DNA from: an uncultured Massilia sp.
GTDB lineage: Bacteria > Pseudomonadota > Gammaproteobacteria > Burkholderiales > Burkholderiaceae
Assembly (NCBI GenBank): GCA_946481275.1
Contig: CAMLMV010000015.1
Location: forward strand, 1-64,000
Length of the DNA: 64,000 nucleotides
Direction: 5' to 3'
This document shows positions 36,690 to 45,113 of the stretch, one piece after another (positions within the stretch are counted from its first letter, which is position 1; the number at the start of each line of letters is the position of its first letter). Below the pieces are notes generated by a model that saw nothing but the letters and a program-made list of their open reading frames with translations, was not told the DNA's origin and ran no database searches. The position numbers and the translations under genes were made by a program.

Positions 36690-37013
36690 ATGACCCACGT
36701 TGTCACCGAATCGTGCATCCGTTGTCGCTATACCGATTGCGTGGATGTATGCCCGGTAGATTGTTTCCGGGAAGGCCCGAATTTCCTCGCGATTGACCCG
36801 GACGAGTGCATCGACTGCGCCGTGTGCGTGGCGGAGTGCCCGGTCAACGCGATCTATGCGGAAGAAGACGTGCCGTCGGACCAGCAGCAATTCATCAAGC
36901 TCAACGCCGACCTGGCACGCAACTGGCCGTCCATCACCAAGACCAAGCCGGCCCTGCCCGACGCGGAAGAGTGGAAGGACGTCAAGAGCAAGCTGGACCA
37001 ACTGGCCCGCTAA
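36690..37013 (+). CDS. fdxA: Ferredoxin FdxA, 7Fe type
   Basis: 107 residues. The N-terminal cluster-binding pattern [18 protein letters not shown] and the second motif [16 protein letters not shown] give one 3Fe-4S and one 4Fe-4S cluster as in FdxA/FdI. The C-terminal extension (about 60-107) is typical of this class. It carries electrons in the cytoplasm. ATG at 36690 is preceded by AGGA. The ferredoxin-NADP reductase gene follows 136 bases downstream on the same strand, so the two likely work together. Confidence 0.95.
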   Translation: MTHVVTESCIRCRYTDCVDVCPVDCFREGPNFLAIDPDECIDCAVCVAECPVNAIYAEEDVPSDQQQFIKLNADLARNWPSITKTKPALPDAEEWKDVKSKLDQLAR

Positions 37014-37149
37014 TCGTTCTTGAACGCCGGCCCGTCGGAACGCCGGGCCGCACGGCCGGCGTCCTTTGCCGGTCCCTGCAGGTGTGCGCCATTCGTGGCA
37101 CACTATCCGCCCTCGCCTACCTACCGTACATAAACTCAGGAAATTTAGC

Positions 37150-38241
37150 ATGACTACGACCCCCGAAGTGGGCACCATCGCTCCCAACAGCTCCTTTGCC
37201 GGCGCCATCGAAGCCGATGCCGTGATCATCGGCGCGGGCCCGGTCGGCCTGTTCCAGGTGTTCGAGCTGGGCCTGCTGGAGATCAAGGCCCACGTGATCG
37301 ATTCGCTGCCGGCCGTCGGCGGCCAGTGCGTGGAGCTGTATCCGGACAAGCCGATCTACGACATCCCGGCCGTGCCCGTCTGCACCGGCCAGGAACTGAC
37401 CGACAACCTGCTCAAGCAGATCGAGCCGTTCGAGCCGACCTTCCACCTGGGCCAGGAAGTCACCACCGTCCAGCGCCGTGAAGACCACCGCTTCAACGTC
37501 GAGACGTCGACCGGTACCCGCTTCATCACCAAGACCATCTTCATCGCGGCCGGCGTCGGCTCGTTCCAGGCGCGCACGATCAAGGTCGACGGCATCGAGA
37601 AGTTCGAGAACAGCCAGCTGTTCTACCGCGTCAAGGATCCGAGCCTGTTCGAAGGCAAGAACCTCGTCATCTGCGGCGGCGGCGACTCCGCGCTGGACTG
37701 GGCGCTGAACTTCGTCGGCAAGGCCGAATCCGTCGTGCTGGTGCACCGTCGCGAAGACTTCCGCGCCGCCCCGGCTTCCGTCGCCAAGATGAAGCAGCTG
37801 TGCGAAGACTACGAAATGCAACTGATCACCGGCCAGGTCACCGGCTTCGATGAGAAGGATGGCCAGCTGTCCGAAGTCAAGGTGACCGGCGCCGACGGCG
37901 TAACCCGCCGCGTGCCGCTGGACATGCTGATGGTCTTCTTCGGCCTGTCGCCGAAGCTGGGTCCGATCGCCGAGTGGGGCCTGGACATCGAACGCCGCCA
38001 GCTGAAGGTCATGGACACCGAGAAGTTCGAGACCAACGTGCCGGGTATCTTCGCCGTGGGCGACATCAACACCTACCCGGGCAAGAAGAAGCTGATCCTG
38101 TCGGGCTTCCACGAAGCCGCGCTGGCCGCCTTCGGCGCCGCGCCGTACATCTTCCCGGACAAGAAGATCCACATGCAGTACACGACCACGTCGCCGAAGC
38201 TGCACAAGATCCTCGGCGTCGAAACGCCTGTGTTCGACTGA
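37150..38241 (+). CDS. Ferredoxin-NADP(+) reductase, thioredoxin-reductase-like
   Basis: 363 residues. FAD motif [19 protein letters not shown] and NADP motif [16 protein letters not shown], with the C-terminal FAD contact [30 protein letters not shown]. The redox CxxC of thioredoxin reductase is absent, which identifies the TrxR-like FNR family. It exchanges electrons between NADPH and ferredoxin. The start at 37150 (AGGA upstream) was chosen over the longer frame from 37066. A good terminator follows. Confidence 0.93.
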   Translation: MTTTPEVGTIAPNSSFAGAIEADAVIIGAGPVGLFQVFELGLLEIKAHVIDSLPAVGGQCVELYPDKPIYDIPAVPVCTGQELTDNLLKQIEPFEPTFHLGQEVTTVQRREDHRFNVETSTGTRFITKTIFIAAGVGSFQARTIKVDGIEKFENSQLFYRVKDPSLFEGKNLVICGGGDSALDWALNFVGKAESVVLVHRREDFRAAPASVAKMKQLCEDYEMQLITGQVTGFDEKDGQLSEVKVTGADGVTRRVPLDMLMVFFGLSPKLGPIAEWGLDIERRQLKVMDTEKFETNVPGIFAVGDINTYPGKKKLILSGFHEAALAAFGAAPYIFPDKKIHMQYTTTSPKLHKILGVETPVFD

Positions 38242-38265
38242 CGTTCCGTAACTCAGCTACGACGA

Positions 38266-38293
38266 AAATGCCCCGCCTGTGCGGGGCATTTTT
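38266..38293 (+). terminator. Terminator after the ferredoxin reductase gene
   Basis: AAATGCCCCGC (38266-38276) pairs with GCGGGGCATTT (38281-38291) around a 4-base loop, followed by T residues. Confidence 0.85.
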
Positions 38294-38474
38294 CTTATGT
38301 AGTGCACTTAACGAACCGGGGCCCGACAACTGTGATACAAATGCTGCAATGCAGTAATAAACGATTGTGACTCAGGCTCGATGTTGCCCCACGCCAAGCC
38401 GAATGAGCCTATAATTGACCGAACACGTAGCGCAAACGATTGCAATTGCGCCCAGAGTCATGAAGGAAAAAATT

Positions 38475-39710
38475 ATGCTTTATCAACTGCACGAGATGCA
38501 ACGCTCCTTCCTGAACCCGCTGATGCAGTGGGCCGATGCCTCTGCCAAACTGTTTTCGAATCCAGTCTCACCGTTCGCGCACACCCCGTTTTCGCAGCGT
38601 ATCGCTGCCGGCTACGAGCTGATGTACCGCCTCGGCAAGGACTATGAGAAACCTGCTTTCGGCCTGACCTCGACCATCATCAACGGGAAGACGGTCGGCA
38701 TCATGGAACGCCCGGTGGTCAGCAAGCCGTTCTGCAAGCTGCTGCACTTCAAGAAAGACATGAGCGACACGGACTTTGCCGCGCTCAAGCAGCCGACGGT
38801 GCTCGTCGTGGCTCCCCTGTCGGGCCACCATGCGACGCTGCTGCGCGACACGGTCCGCGCCCTGCTGCCGGACCAGGACGTCTTCATCACCGACTGGGTC
38901 GACGCGCGCATGGTGCCGCTGTCGGACGGTCCGTTCCACCTGGACGACTACATTTATTACGTGCAGGACTTCATCCGCCACCTCGGCCCCGACGTGCACG
39001 TGATCTCCGTGTGCCAGCCGACCGTGCCGGTGCTCGCCGCGATCTCGCTGATGGCGACGAACAAGGACGCCAAGCTGCCGAAGTCGATGGTCATGATGGG
39101 CGGCCCGATCGATCCGCGCAAATCGCCGACGGCCGTCAACGACCTGGCGGTGGAAAAGCCGTACTCGTGGTTCGAGAACACGGTGATCTATGCCGTGCCG
39201 GGCAATTACCCGGGCTTCGGCCGCAAGGTCTATCCGGGCTTCCTGCAGCACGCCGGCTTCATCGCCATGAACCCGGGCCGCCACGCGCAGAGCCACCGCG
39301 AGTTCTACCAGCACCTGGTGCGCGGCGACGACGATTCGGCGGAAGCGCACCGCAAGTTCTACGACGAGTACAACGCCGTCCTCGACATGCCGGCCGAGTA
39401 TTATCTGGAAACGATTAAAACGGTATTCCAGGAAACCCGCCTGCCGAAGGGCACGTGGGAAGTGGGCGGCCAGCTCGTGCGTCCGCAAGACATCGAGAGC
39501 GTGGCGCTGTTCACCATCGAAGGCGAGCTGGACGACATCTCCGGCGCCGGCCAGACCCATGCCGCGCACGACCTGTGCACCGGCATCCCGGCCGAGAAGC
39601 AGCAGCAGTTCACGGCGCCGAAGTGCGGCCACTACGGCATCTTCTCGGGCCGCCGCTGGCGCGAGATCATCTGTCCGATGATTGGCGAGTTCATTCGCAA
39701 GAACGCCTGA
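38475..39710 (+). CDS. phaZ: Intracellular polyhydroxyalkanoate depolymerase
   Basis: 411 residues, the usual length of PhaZ1-type enzymes. The catalytic nucleophile is a Cys, not Ser, in HVISVCQPTVPVLAAIS (about residue 183); the Asp (GELDDISGAGQT) and His (KCGHYGIFSG) of the triad are also present. It degrades stored PHA granules in the cytoplasm. AAGGA 8 bases before ATG at 38475 fixes the start; the frame extends to 38415. A TATAAT box lies at 38410-38415 with no well-spaced -35. The gene ends in its own terminator. Confidence 0.95.
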   Translation: MLYQLHEMQRSFLNPLMQWADASAKLFSNPVSPFAHTPFSQRIAAGYELMYRLGKDYEKPAFGLTSTIINGKTVGIMERPVVSKPFCKLLHFKKDMSDTDFAALKQPTVLVVAPLSGHHATLLRDTVRALLPDQDVFITDWVDARMVPLSDGPFHLDDYIYYVQDFIRHLGPDVHVISVCQPTVPVLAAISLMATNKDAKLPKSMVMMGGPIDPRKSPTAVNDLAVEKPYSWFENTVIYAVPGNYPGFGRKVYPGFLQHAGFIAMNPGRHAQSHREFYQHLVRGDDDSAEAHRKFYDEYNAVLDMPAEYYLETIKTVFQETRLPKGTWEVGGQLVRPQDIESVALFTIEGELDDISGAGQTHAAHDLCTGIPAEKQQQFTAPKCGHYGIFSGRRWREIICPMIGEFIRKNA

Positions 39711-39727
39711 GCGTTGCGAATGCCTGA

Positions 39728-39760
39728 AAAATGCCGCGGCCTGGACCGCGGCATTTTTTT
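39728..39760 (+). terminator. Terminator after phaZ
   Basis: AAAATGCCGCGG (39728-39739) and CCGCGGCATTTT (39746-39757) are perfect arms followed by a run of T. The last base overlaps the stop codon of the convergent VOC gene. Confidence 0.9.
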
Positions 39761-40173
39761 TATTGCGGCTTGCCTGTTTCGATCATCCAGTGCAGGCCGT
39801 ACCGGTCGATGACGGCGCCGAAGGCTTGCGCCCATGCCGTCGCGCGCAACGGGACGCGCACGTCGCCGCCCTCGCCCAATGCCTGCAGGATGCGCGCCGC
39901 CTCGTCCGCGTTATCGACGTGCAGATTCATGGAGAAGCCGGCGAACGCGGGTGCCTGACCGGGGTGATGGCCTTCGGAGAAGTAGACGACGGCATCGCCA
40001 ATGCGCAGGCCGGCCCGGATGATCTTGCCGGGACTGCCGGGTTCGAGGAACTGCGGTTGTGAATCCGGGATCGCCGTCAGCTGGAACAGCACGTCGGCGT
40101 GCAGGAGGTCACGATAAAAAGAAAGGGCGTCGGCGCACAGGCCGGGAAAATAGATCGTTGGAATCGCTTGCAT
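39760..40173 (-). CDS. VOC-family (PhnB-like) protein
   Basis: 137 residues, one vicinal-oxygen-chelate fold of the PhnB-like group: PTIYFPGLCADALSFYRDLL, KIIRAGLRIGDAVVYFSEG, SMNLHVDNADEAARILQALGEGG and FGAVIDRYGLHWMIE. Function unknown; the family covers dioxygenases, methyltransferase-like and resistance proteins. ATG at 40173 matches the family start but has no ribosome site, while a perfect AGGAGG (40228-40233) lies upstream and serves a GTG in another frame (40222). The start or its translation mode is therefore uncertain. Confidence 0.8.
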   Translation of the reverse strand: MQAIPTIYFPGLCADALSFYRDLLHADVLFQLTAIPDSQPQFLEPGSPGKIIRAGLRIGDAVVYFSEGHHPGQAPAFAGFSMNLHVDNADEAARILQALGEGGDVRVPLRATAWAQAFGAVIDRYGLHWMIETGKPQ

Positions 40174-40362
40174 AAAAGTCGCTGGTTCGGTGAAGTGAAT
40201 GGTCCAGGAATGCGTGGTACACGATGTCCTCCTTTCTTTTGTTGTTGGCGCGTCAAGAATAACAGAAGGCCGCGCCCGCGAACGGGAACGGCCCGGTATT
40301 TCACCTGCCGGGGCCGCCATGAAGGCAGCCCACGGATGCGTGATCGGTGTTCGGCCCTCGCC

Positions 40363-40527
40363 TCATGGCGGAGGCCGCATATTGTGTTCGCGCCAGGCGT
40401 TCACGCCGTAGTGGTGGTTGCGGTAGCGGACAGGCACGTTGCGGCTGCGGCGCATATCGTGGATGGCGGCGGTGGCGCTCAGCAGCGCATCAAGCTTCGT
40501 GGACATGGCGGGATGCTTCTTGCTCAT
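40363..40527 (-). CDS. Small hypothetical protein, 54 residues
   Basis: A 54-codon gene: starts MSKKHPAMSTKLDALLSATA and ends WREHNMRPPP. An AGGAGG lies 5 bases before ATG at 40527, one of the best ribosome sites in the window. The protein is basic and rich in His and Arg (RRSRN, RYRNHHYG), with an amphipathic N-terminal helix. No family is recognised. It stands alone between the VOC gene and rnfB on the minus strand, with an imperfect hairpin over its stop codon. No longer rival frame covers it. Confidence 0.65.
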   Translation of the reverse strand: MSKKHPAMSTKLDALLSATAAIHDMRRSRNVPVRYRNHHYGVNAWREHNMRPPP

Positions 40528-40694
40528 AGACCCTCCTGGTTGTCATTGCCTGGACTCCAGTAGACACCGGACTGAGCCGTCACTCCGTACGTTGCATCAC
40601 GAAAGCATGCAGATGGCATTAACCAGGGGCATTTCGCCTGCGCGGGACTTTTAGCGGATAATCATGGTTTATCCCGTTTCGAAGTAGCACCGCC

Positions 40695-41381
40695 GTGACC
40701 AAGACGCTCGCCGACCAGATCGAAGACCTGCTGCCGCAGACCCAGTGCACCAAGTGCGGCTATCCCGCCTGCCGCCCTTACGCGGAAGCGATCGCGCGCG
40801 GCGAGGCCGAGATCAACCAGTGCCCGCCCGGCGGCATGGAAGGCGTCGCGCGGCTGGCGAGCGTTACCGGCCGCCCCGTCATCCCGATCAACCCGGCCAA
40901 CGGCGTCGAGCGGCCGCGCCCCGTCGCGTTCATCGACGAAAGCCTGTGCATCGGCTGCACCCTGTGCATCCAGGCGTGCCCCGTCGACGCGATCCTCGGC
41001 GCCGCCAAGCAGATGCACACGATCATCCCGAGCCTGTGCACCGGCTGCGACCTGTGCGTGGCGCCCTGCCCCGTCGACTGCATCGCGATGATCCCGCGCA
41101 CGGACGACCCGGCGAGCGAACCAACCGGCTGGGCCGCGTGGTCGCAGGAACAGGCCGATGCCGCCCGCGCGCGCCACGATTTCCGCACGGAGCGCCTGCG
41201 CCGCGAAAAGGAAGAAAACGACGCGCGCCTGGCCGCCAAGGCCCTGGAAAAGATGCGCGCCGTGACGGCCGAAACGACGAACACGGCGGAAGAGCTGGCG
41301 GAAAAGGAACGCAAGCGCGCGATCATCGCCGCCGCCATCGAGCGCGCGAAACAAAAGGCCGCCTCGGACAAGAAAGACTAA
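40695..41381 (+). CDS. rnfB: RnfB-like electron-transport ferredoxin protein (soluble form)
   Basis: 228 residues starting at GTG 40695. N-terminal Fe-S domain ([16 protein letters not shown]... QCPPGG) and two 4Fe-4S ferredoxin motifs ([15 protein letters not shown] and [15 protein letters not shown]). The C-terminal 90 residues are a charged Lys/Glu-rich helix. The N-terminal membrane helix of standard RnfB is missing and no other rnf genes are present, so it is likely a soluble electron carrier, not part of a sodium pump. It sits 7 bases before nth, a pairing known in betaproteobacteria. It may keep the Fe-S cluster of Nth in order, which is inference. Confidence 0.88.
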   Translation: MTKTLADQIEDLLPQTQCTKCGYPACRPYAEAIARGEAEINQCPPGGMEGVARLASVTGRPVIPINPANGVERPRPVAFIDESLCIGCTLCIQACPVDAILGAAKQMHTIIPSLCTGCDLCVAPCPVDCIAMIPRTDDPASEPTGWAAWSQEQADAARARHDFRTERLRREKEENDARLAAKALEKMRAVTAETTNTAEELAEKERKRAIIAAAIERAKQKAASDKKD

Positions 41382-41388
41382 AGCATCG

Positions 41389-42036
41389 ATGAATCCAGCC
41401 AAACGCTACGAGATCTTCACGCGCTTTCGCAACGCCAATCCGCATCCCACCACCGAACTCGAATACACGACGCCGTTCGAACTGCTGATCGCCGTGCTGC
41501 TGTCCGCGCAGTCGACGGACGTCGGCGTCAACAAGGCCACCCGCAAGCTGTATCCGGTGGCGAACACGCCGCAGGCGATCCTCAACCTGGGCCTGGACGA
41601 ACTCAAGACCTATATCTCGACGATCGGCCTGTACAACAACAAGGCGAAGAACGTCATCGCCACGTGCGAGATCCTCGTGAACCAGTACGGCGGCGAAGTG
41701 CCGCGCTCGCGCGAGGCGCTGGAAGCCCTGCCCGGCGTCGGCCGCAAGACCGCGAACGTCGTGCTGAACACGGCGTTCGGCGAACCGACGATGGCCGTCG
41801 ATACGCACATCTTCCGCGTGGCGAACCGCACGAAGATCGCACCGGGCAAGAACGTCGACGAAGTCGAGATGAAGCTGCTGAAATTCGTGCCGAAGGAATT
41901 CCTGCACGACGCCCACCACTGGCTGATCCTGCACGGCCGCTACACGTGCGTGGCACGCACACCGAAGTGCTGGAACTGCATCATCAACGACTTGTGCGAG
42001 TACAAGGACAAGACGCCGGCGCCGAAAGACGCGTGA
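41389..42036 (+). CDS. nth: Endonuclease III
   Basis: DNA glycosylase/AP lyase for oxidised pyrimidines, 215 residues. The helix-hairpin-helix is ALPGVGRKTANVV with the catalytic Lys in GRKTAN; the catalytic Asp is in VDTHIFRVANR. The C-terminal 4Fe-4S ligand pattern is C-x6-C-x2-C-x5-C (CVARTPKCWNCIINDLC). It follows rnfB by 7 bases and is surely co-transcribed. Confidence 0.97.
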   Translation: MNPAKRYEIFTRFRNANPHPTTELEYTTPFELLIAVLLSAQSTDVGVNKATRKLYPVANTPQAILNLGLDELKTYISTIGLYNNKAKNVIATCEILVNQYGGEVPRSREALEALPGVGRKTANVVLNTAFGEPTMAVDTHIFRVANRTKIAPGKNVDEVEMKLLKFVPKEFLHDAHHWLILHGRYTCVARTPKCWNCIINDLCEYKDKTPAPKDA

Positions 42037-42393
42037 TCAGATGACCCGGCGCGGCGCGGCCGTGCGCGGGTCGCCGCTGTTCGGCGTGCCGGTCGGCTCG
42101 ATCAGCAGGATGTGCGCCTCTCCCTGCGCGCGCGGCCGGTGGCGCATGCCCTTGGGGACGACGAACATCTGGCCGGGATCGAGCGTCACCGTCGAACCGT
42201 CCTCGAGGTCGATCTCGACGCGCCCGTCGAGCACGAGAAAGAAGTCGTCGGTGTCGTCGTGGACGTGCCAGTGGTATTCGCCACGCAGCTTCGCGACCAT
42301 CACGTCGTGGCCGTTGAACAAGGCCACCGTGCGGGGTTGAAACGCTTCCGAAAACGTCGCCAGCTTCGCGGCCAGGTCGATTGCAGTGTGCAT
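42037..42393 (-). CDS. Cupin-domain protein
   Basis: 118 residues, one small cupin. Metal-ligand motif HWHVHDDTDDFFLVLDGRVEIDL and second motif PGQMFVVPKGMRHRP. The start ATG at 42393 has GGGAGG 5 bases upstream. It is divergent from an AraC regulator with only 65 bases between the two starts, so this regulator probably controls it. The substrate is unknown. It is convergent with nth, with no gap. Confidence 0.85.
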   Translation of the reverse strand: MHTAIDLAAKLATFSEAFQPRTVALFNGHDVMVAKLRGEYHWHVHDDTDDFFLVLDGRVEIDLEDGSTVTLDPGQMFVVPKGMRHRPRAQGEAHILLIEPTGTPNSGDPRTAAPRRVI

Positions 42394-42458
42394 GATGCCT
42401 CCCGATGAAAAGCCCATTGTCGGGCGCTTGCAGACCGCAGGTCTTGTACAATCGTTGC

Positions 42459-43265
42459 ATGAACCAGGCCACTTTCGGGCAGCTGACCAACGGCGTGACG
42501 CTGATGCGGGCGGACTTTTCCGACCACGCTTTCGAGCGTCACAGCCACGATTGCTTCGCGCTCGGCGCCACGACGTACGGCATCCAGCGGTTCCGCTGCA
42601 AGGGCAGGCAGTACGACAGCCGGCCCGGCGACCTGGTCCTGTTCAACCCGGACGACGACCATGACGGCTGCCGCGGGACGGCGGACGGATTCCGCTACAC
42701 GATGTGGTACGTCCCTGCCGCATTCGTCGCCAGCTGCGTGGACGGCAACCGGTATTTTTCCAGCCCCCACGCGACCGACCGGCAATTGGCCGGGACGTTC
42801 GGCGCATTGTCCGCCAGCCTGGCGCAGACGCCGGCCGAATCGCTGCGCGCAGAAACCCTGATGCGTGCGTTCCTCGGCACGATGCTGGCGCGGCACGGCG
42901 AACGGCTGCACCCCGGCACGGGGCCGTCCGGTGCCGCCACGCTCGCCCGGGTCAAGGACTACATCCGCACGTACTACGCGCGCGACATCACCGTCTCCGA
43001 CCTGGCCTCTGTCGCCGGCCTGTCGCGCGCGCACCTGACCCGCGCGTTCACCGCCGCGTACCACATGCCGCCCCACGTGTACCTCAACGCCGTCCGGATC
43101 GCGCAGGCACAGGCCCTGATCCGCCTCGGCACGCCGCTCGCCGCCGTCGCGCTGGAATGCGGCTTCGCGGACCAGAGCCACCTGACGCGGCGGTTCAAAG
43201 GGAGCGTGGGCGTGACGCCGTCGGCCTGGCACAAGATGCAGCGGGGCGCCCCGTTCACTTCGTGA
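42459..43265 (+). CDS. AraC-family transcriptional regulator
   Basis: 268 residues. The N-terminal AraC-type cupin sensor domain (HAFERHSHDCFALGATTYGIQRFRC) binds an effector, and the C-terminal double helix-turn-helix (about 165-260: YARDITVSDLASVAGLSRAHLTRAFTAAYHMPPHVYLNAVRIAQAQALI, ALECGFADQSHLTRRFKGSVGVTPSAW) binds DNA. ATG at 42459 was chosen because it matches the family start. It is divergent from the cupin gene and overlaps the end of the convergent TonB-like gene by 11 bases. Confidence 0.92.
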   Translation: MNQATFGQLTNGVTLMRADFSDHAFERHSHDCFALGATTYGIQRFRCKGRQYDSRPGDLVLFNPDDDHDGCRGTADGFRYTMWYVPAAFVASCVDGNRYFSSPHATDRQLAGTFGALSASLAQTPAESLRAETLMRAFLGTMLARHGERLHPGTGPSGAATLARVKDYIRTYYARDITVSDLASVAGLSRAHLTRAFTAAYHMPPHVYLNAVRIAQAQALIRLGTPLAAVALECGFADQSHLTRRFKGSVGVTPSAWHKMQRGAPFTS

Positions 43266-44691
43266 GGACCAGCGAAAGGAAGATCCGGGTCGGCCCGTTC
43301 GACAGCTTGAAGAACAGCTTGTTGCGGCCCTTCCGGAAGTGCACCACGCGCTTGCCTTCGTTCAGGTTGTAGTCGCGCACAAAGGTGTTCCTCGTCTCGT
43401 AGACCCGGCCGAAGAACGAGTCCTTGTCGACGTTCCCGCCTTCCCAGACCAGCCGGTCGTTGAGCCACAGCTGCACATCGTCGTCCGCGCCGACCCAGAT
43501 CGTCAGGTCCTGTTCCGCGTCGAGCATCAACTCCGTATAACCGTAATACACGGCGTCTTCCGCATGCACGGGAGGCTCCAGGGGATAGCGCGCCATGTCG
43601 ACGTAGTCCCATTTGACGAGGCGTCCGCCCTTGCCCCGATACGCGGCGTCCAGCACCACGCCCTGCTCGGGCGGATGGCGGTAATTGGCAAACAGCCCTA
43701 CGCCGTGCCGCCCGTCGAATGGACCGATCAGGTACCAGCGGTTGACCCAGACGCGGTTCGCATACGTGCCGCCCGAGCCGATCATCCTGCCCGTCCCCTT
43801 GACCATGGTGGCCGCGTCGACGGTGGGAATGTGCGCGACGCCGCCGCCGAAGATGGTGCCCGAGCCCCGGATGTAAGCCTGCGTCGCGCGATCCGGCAGG
43901 TCGGGATTCCTGAACGCGGCGATCCGGTCCAGCGTCGTGCGGCCCACGCCGCCGGTGTTTCCGTTCCCCAGGCCTTGGCCGCTCAGGCCGGTGCCGGCGC
44001 CGTCGCCTTTGCCATTGCCTTTGCCGTCGCCTTTACCGCTGCTGTTGCCACCCTTGGCGCCACGCTGCGCCGCATCGGCCGCGACCTGCACGCCTTTCTG
44101 CTGCTGCTCCAGCTGGTGGCGGCGCTCTTCCAGCGCGACGCGTGCCTTTGCTTCGAGCTGTTCGATCTGCGCCGCCGCTTCGGCGGGTGTCTGCGGTTCG
44201 GCGGCTGGCGGCTCCTCGGCCTTGGCCTTCTCCGCCACCTGTTCCAACGCTTTTTCCTTCGGGATGTCGAGCAGCTTGGCGAGTTGCTCGGCCTTGGTGT
44301 CGCGCTCGATCTCGTCGATCTTGCGCGACAAGTCCTTCGCCTGCTTCAGCAATTCTTCCGGCGCCTTCGGCTGCGCGCTGAACTGCACCTCGTCTTCCTT
44401 GCTCTCAACCGGATGCGCCGCCGCGCTTTCTTCAAGCAGGGACTTGATCCGCTCCATGTCGTGCACGCGCTTTTCGAGGCGGGCCTGTGCCGTCAGCCGT
44501 GCGCCCGATTCGACCTGCCGCTGCTGGCGCTCGCGTTGGACAAGCTCAATGCGCTGGCTGCCCAGGTGATACAGCGCGACGAGCGGCACCGCGTGCAGCA
44601 CGAGCGACAGGACAATGAACGGATGCCGCCGTATCAGCCCGAACGCCGGGCCGAACGTCGGGGCGAACCTCGGCGAATCGTCGGTGTACAT
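43255..44691 (-). CDS. TonB-like energy-coupling protein with jelly-roll-like C-terminal module
   Basis: 478 residues, gene three of an exbB-exbD operon. One membrane helix (about 23-43) carries Ser29-x3-His33 and Leu40, the spacing of the essential Ser16/His20/Leu27 of TonB. A charged coiled coil (about 50-215) and a Gly/Lys-rich linker (about 230-270) would span the periplasm. The last 160 residues are not a TonB C-terminal domain: RWYLIGPFDGRHGVG, GADDDVQLWLNDRLVWEGG and GRNKLFFKLSN look like PA14/jelly-roll modules attached to bacterial glycoside hydrolases. Overlaps the convergent AraC gene by 11 bases and starts 2 bases after exbD. Function as a noncanonical TonB is inferred. Confidence 0.7.
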   Translation of the reverse strand: MYTDDSPRFAPTFGPAFGLIRRHPFIVLSLVLHAVPLVALYHLGSQRIELVQRERQQRQVESGARLTAQARLEKRVHDMERIKSLLEESAAAHPVESKEDEVQFSAQPKAPEELLKQAKDLSRKIDEIERDTKAEQLAKLLDIPKEKALEQVAEKAKAEEPPAAEPQTPAEAAAQIEQLEAKARVALEERRHQLEQQQKGVQVAADAAQRGAKGGNSSGKGDGKGNGKGDGAGTGLSGQGLGNGNTGGVGRTTLDRIAAFRNPDLPDRATQAYIRGSGTIFGGGVAHIPTVDAATMVKGTGRMIGSGGTYANRVWVNRWYLIGPFDGRHGVGLFANYRHPPEQGVVLDAAYRGKGGRLVKWDYVDMARYPLEPPVHAEDAVYYGYTELMLDAEQDLTIWVGADDDVQLWLNDRLVWEGGNVDKDSFFGRVYETRNTFVRDYNLNEGKRVVHFRKGRNKLFFKLSNGPTRIFLSLVLTK

Positions 44692-44693
44692 CG

Positions 44694-45113
44694 TCAGCGC
44701 GTGTGCATAGCCACGTGGGTGAGCCCCTCGAACTGGCACAGTTCGAGCACGTGCACGATGTCCTGGTAACGCGTGGACTGGTCGCCGTCGATGCGGATCG
44801 GCTGGGCCGGATCGCGCGCCGCCTCGCGCTTGAGCAGGTCGTGCAGCGCCTGCGTCGACACGGATTTACCGCCGACATACAGGCCGCCTTCGGCATCGAC
44901 GCCGATGACCAGCGGCGCCGGCGCGGCCGTGGCGCGATCGAGGCTGACCTGCGACGTCGGCAGCACGATCTTCATGTCCTTCTCCGGCTTTTCGCCGTCC
45001 GGATGCCGGAACGACGTCGCCACCATGAAGTACATCAGCAGGAAGAAGATGCAGTCGATCAGCGCGATCAGGCCGATCTCGGGCTGTTCGTCGTCGCCGA
45101 GGTCAATGCGCAT
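44694..45113 (-). CDS. exbD: ExbD/TolR-family biopolymer transport protein
   Basis: 139 residues. One N-terminal membrane helix LIALIDCIFFLLMYFMVATSF with the conserved membrane Asp (Asp20) that conducts protons in ExbD/TolR. A periplasmic ExbD domain follows (PLVIGVDAEGGLYVGGKSV, IRIDGDQSTRYQDIVHVLELCQ). Its start overlaps the exbB end by 11 bases and its stop lies 2 bases before the TonB-like gene, so the three products should be made together as one motor. Confidence 0.92.
   Translation of the reverse strand: MRIDLGDDEQPEIGLIALIDCIFFLLMYFMVATSFRHPDGEKPEKDMKIVLPTSQVSLDRATAAPAPLVIGVDAEGGLYVGGKSVSTQALHDLLKREAARDPAQPIRIDGDQSTRYQDIVHVLELCQFEGLTHVAMHTR

Noticed and set aside
40347..40529. Plus-strand open frame opposite the 54-residue small protein gene
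   Set aside because: It lacks a ribosome site while the minus-strand gene has AGGAGG; its Arg/Ser/Cys-rich translation looks like a shadow.
40695..41381. Reading rnfB as part of a full Rnf/Rsx complex
   Set aside because: No other rnf subunits are nearby and the N-terminal membrane helix is missing.
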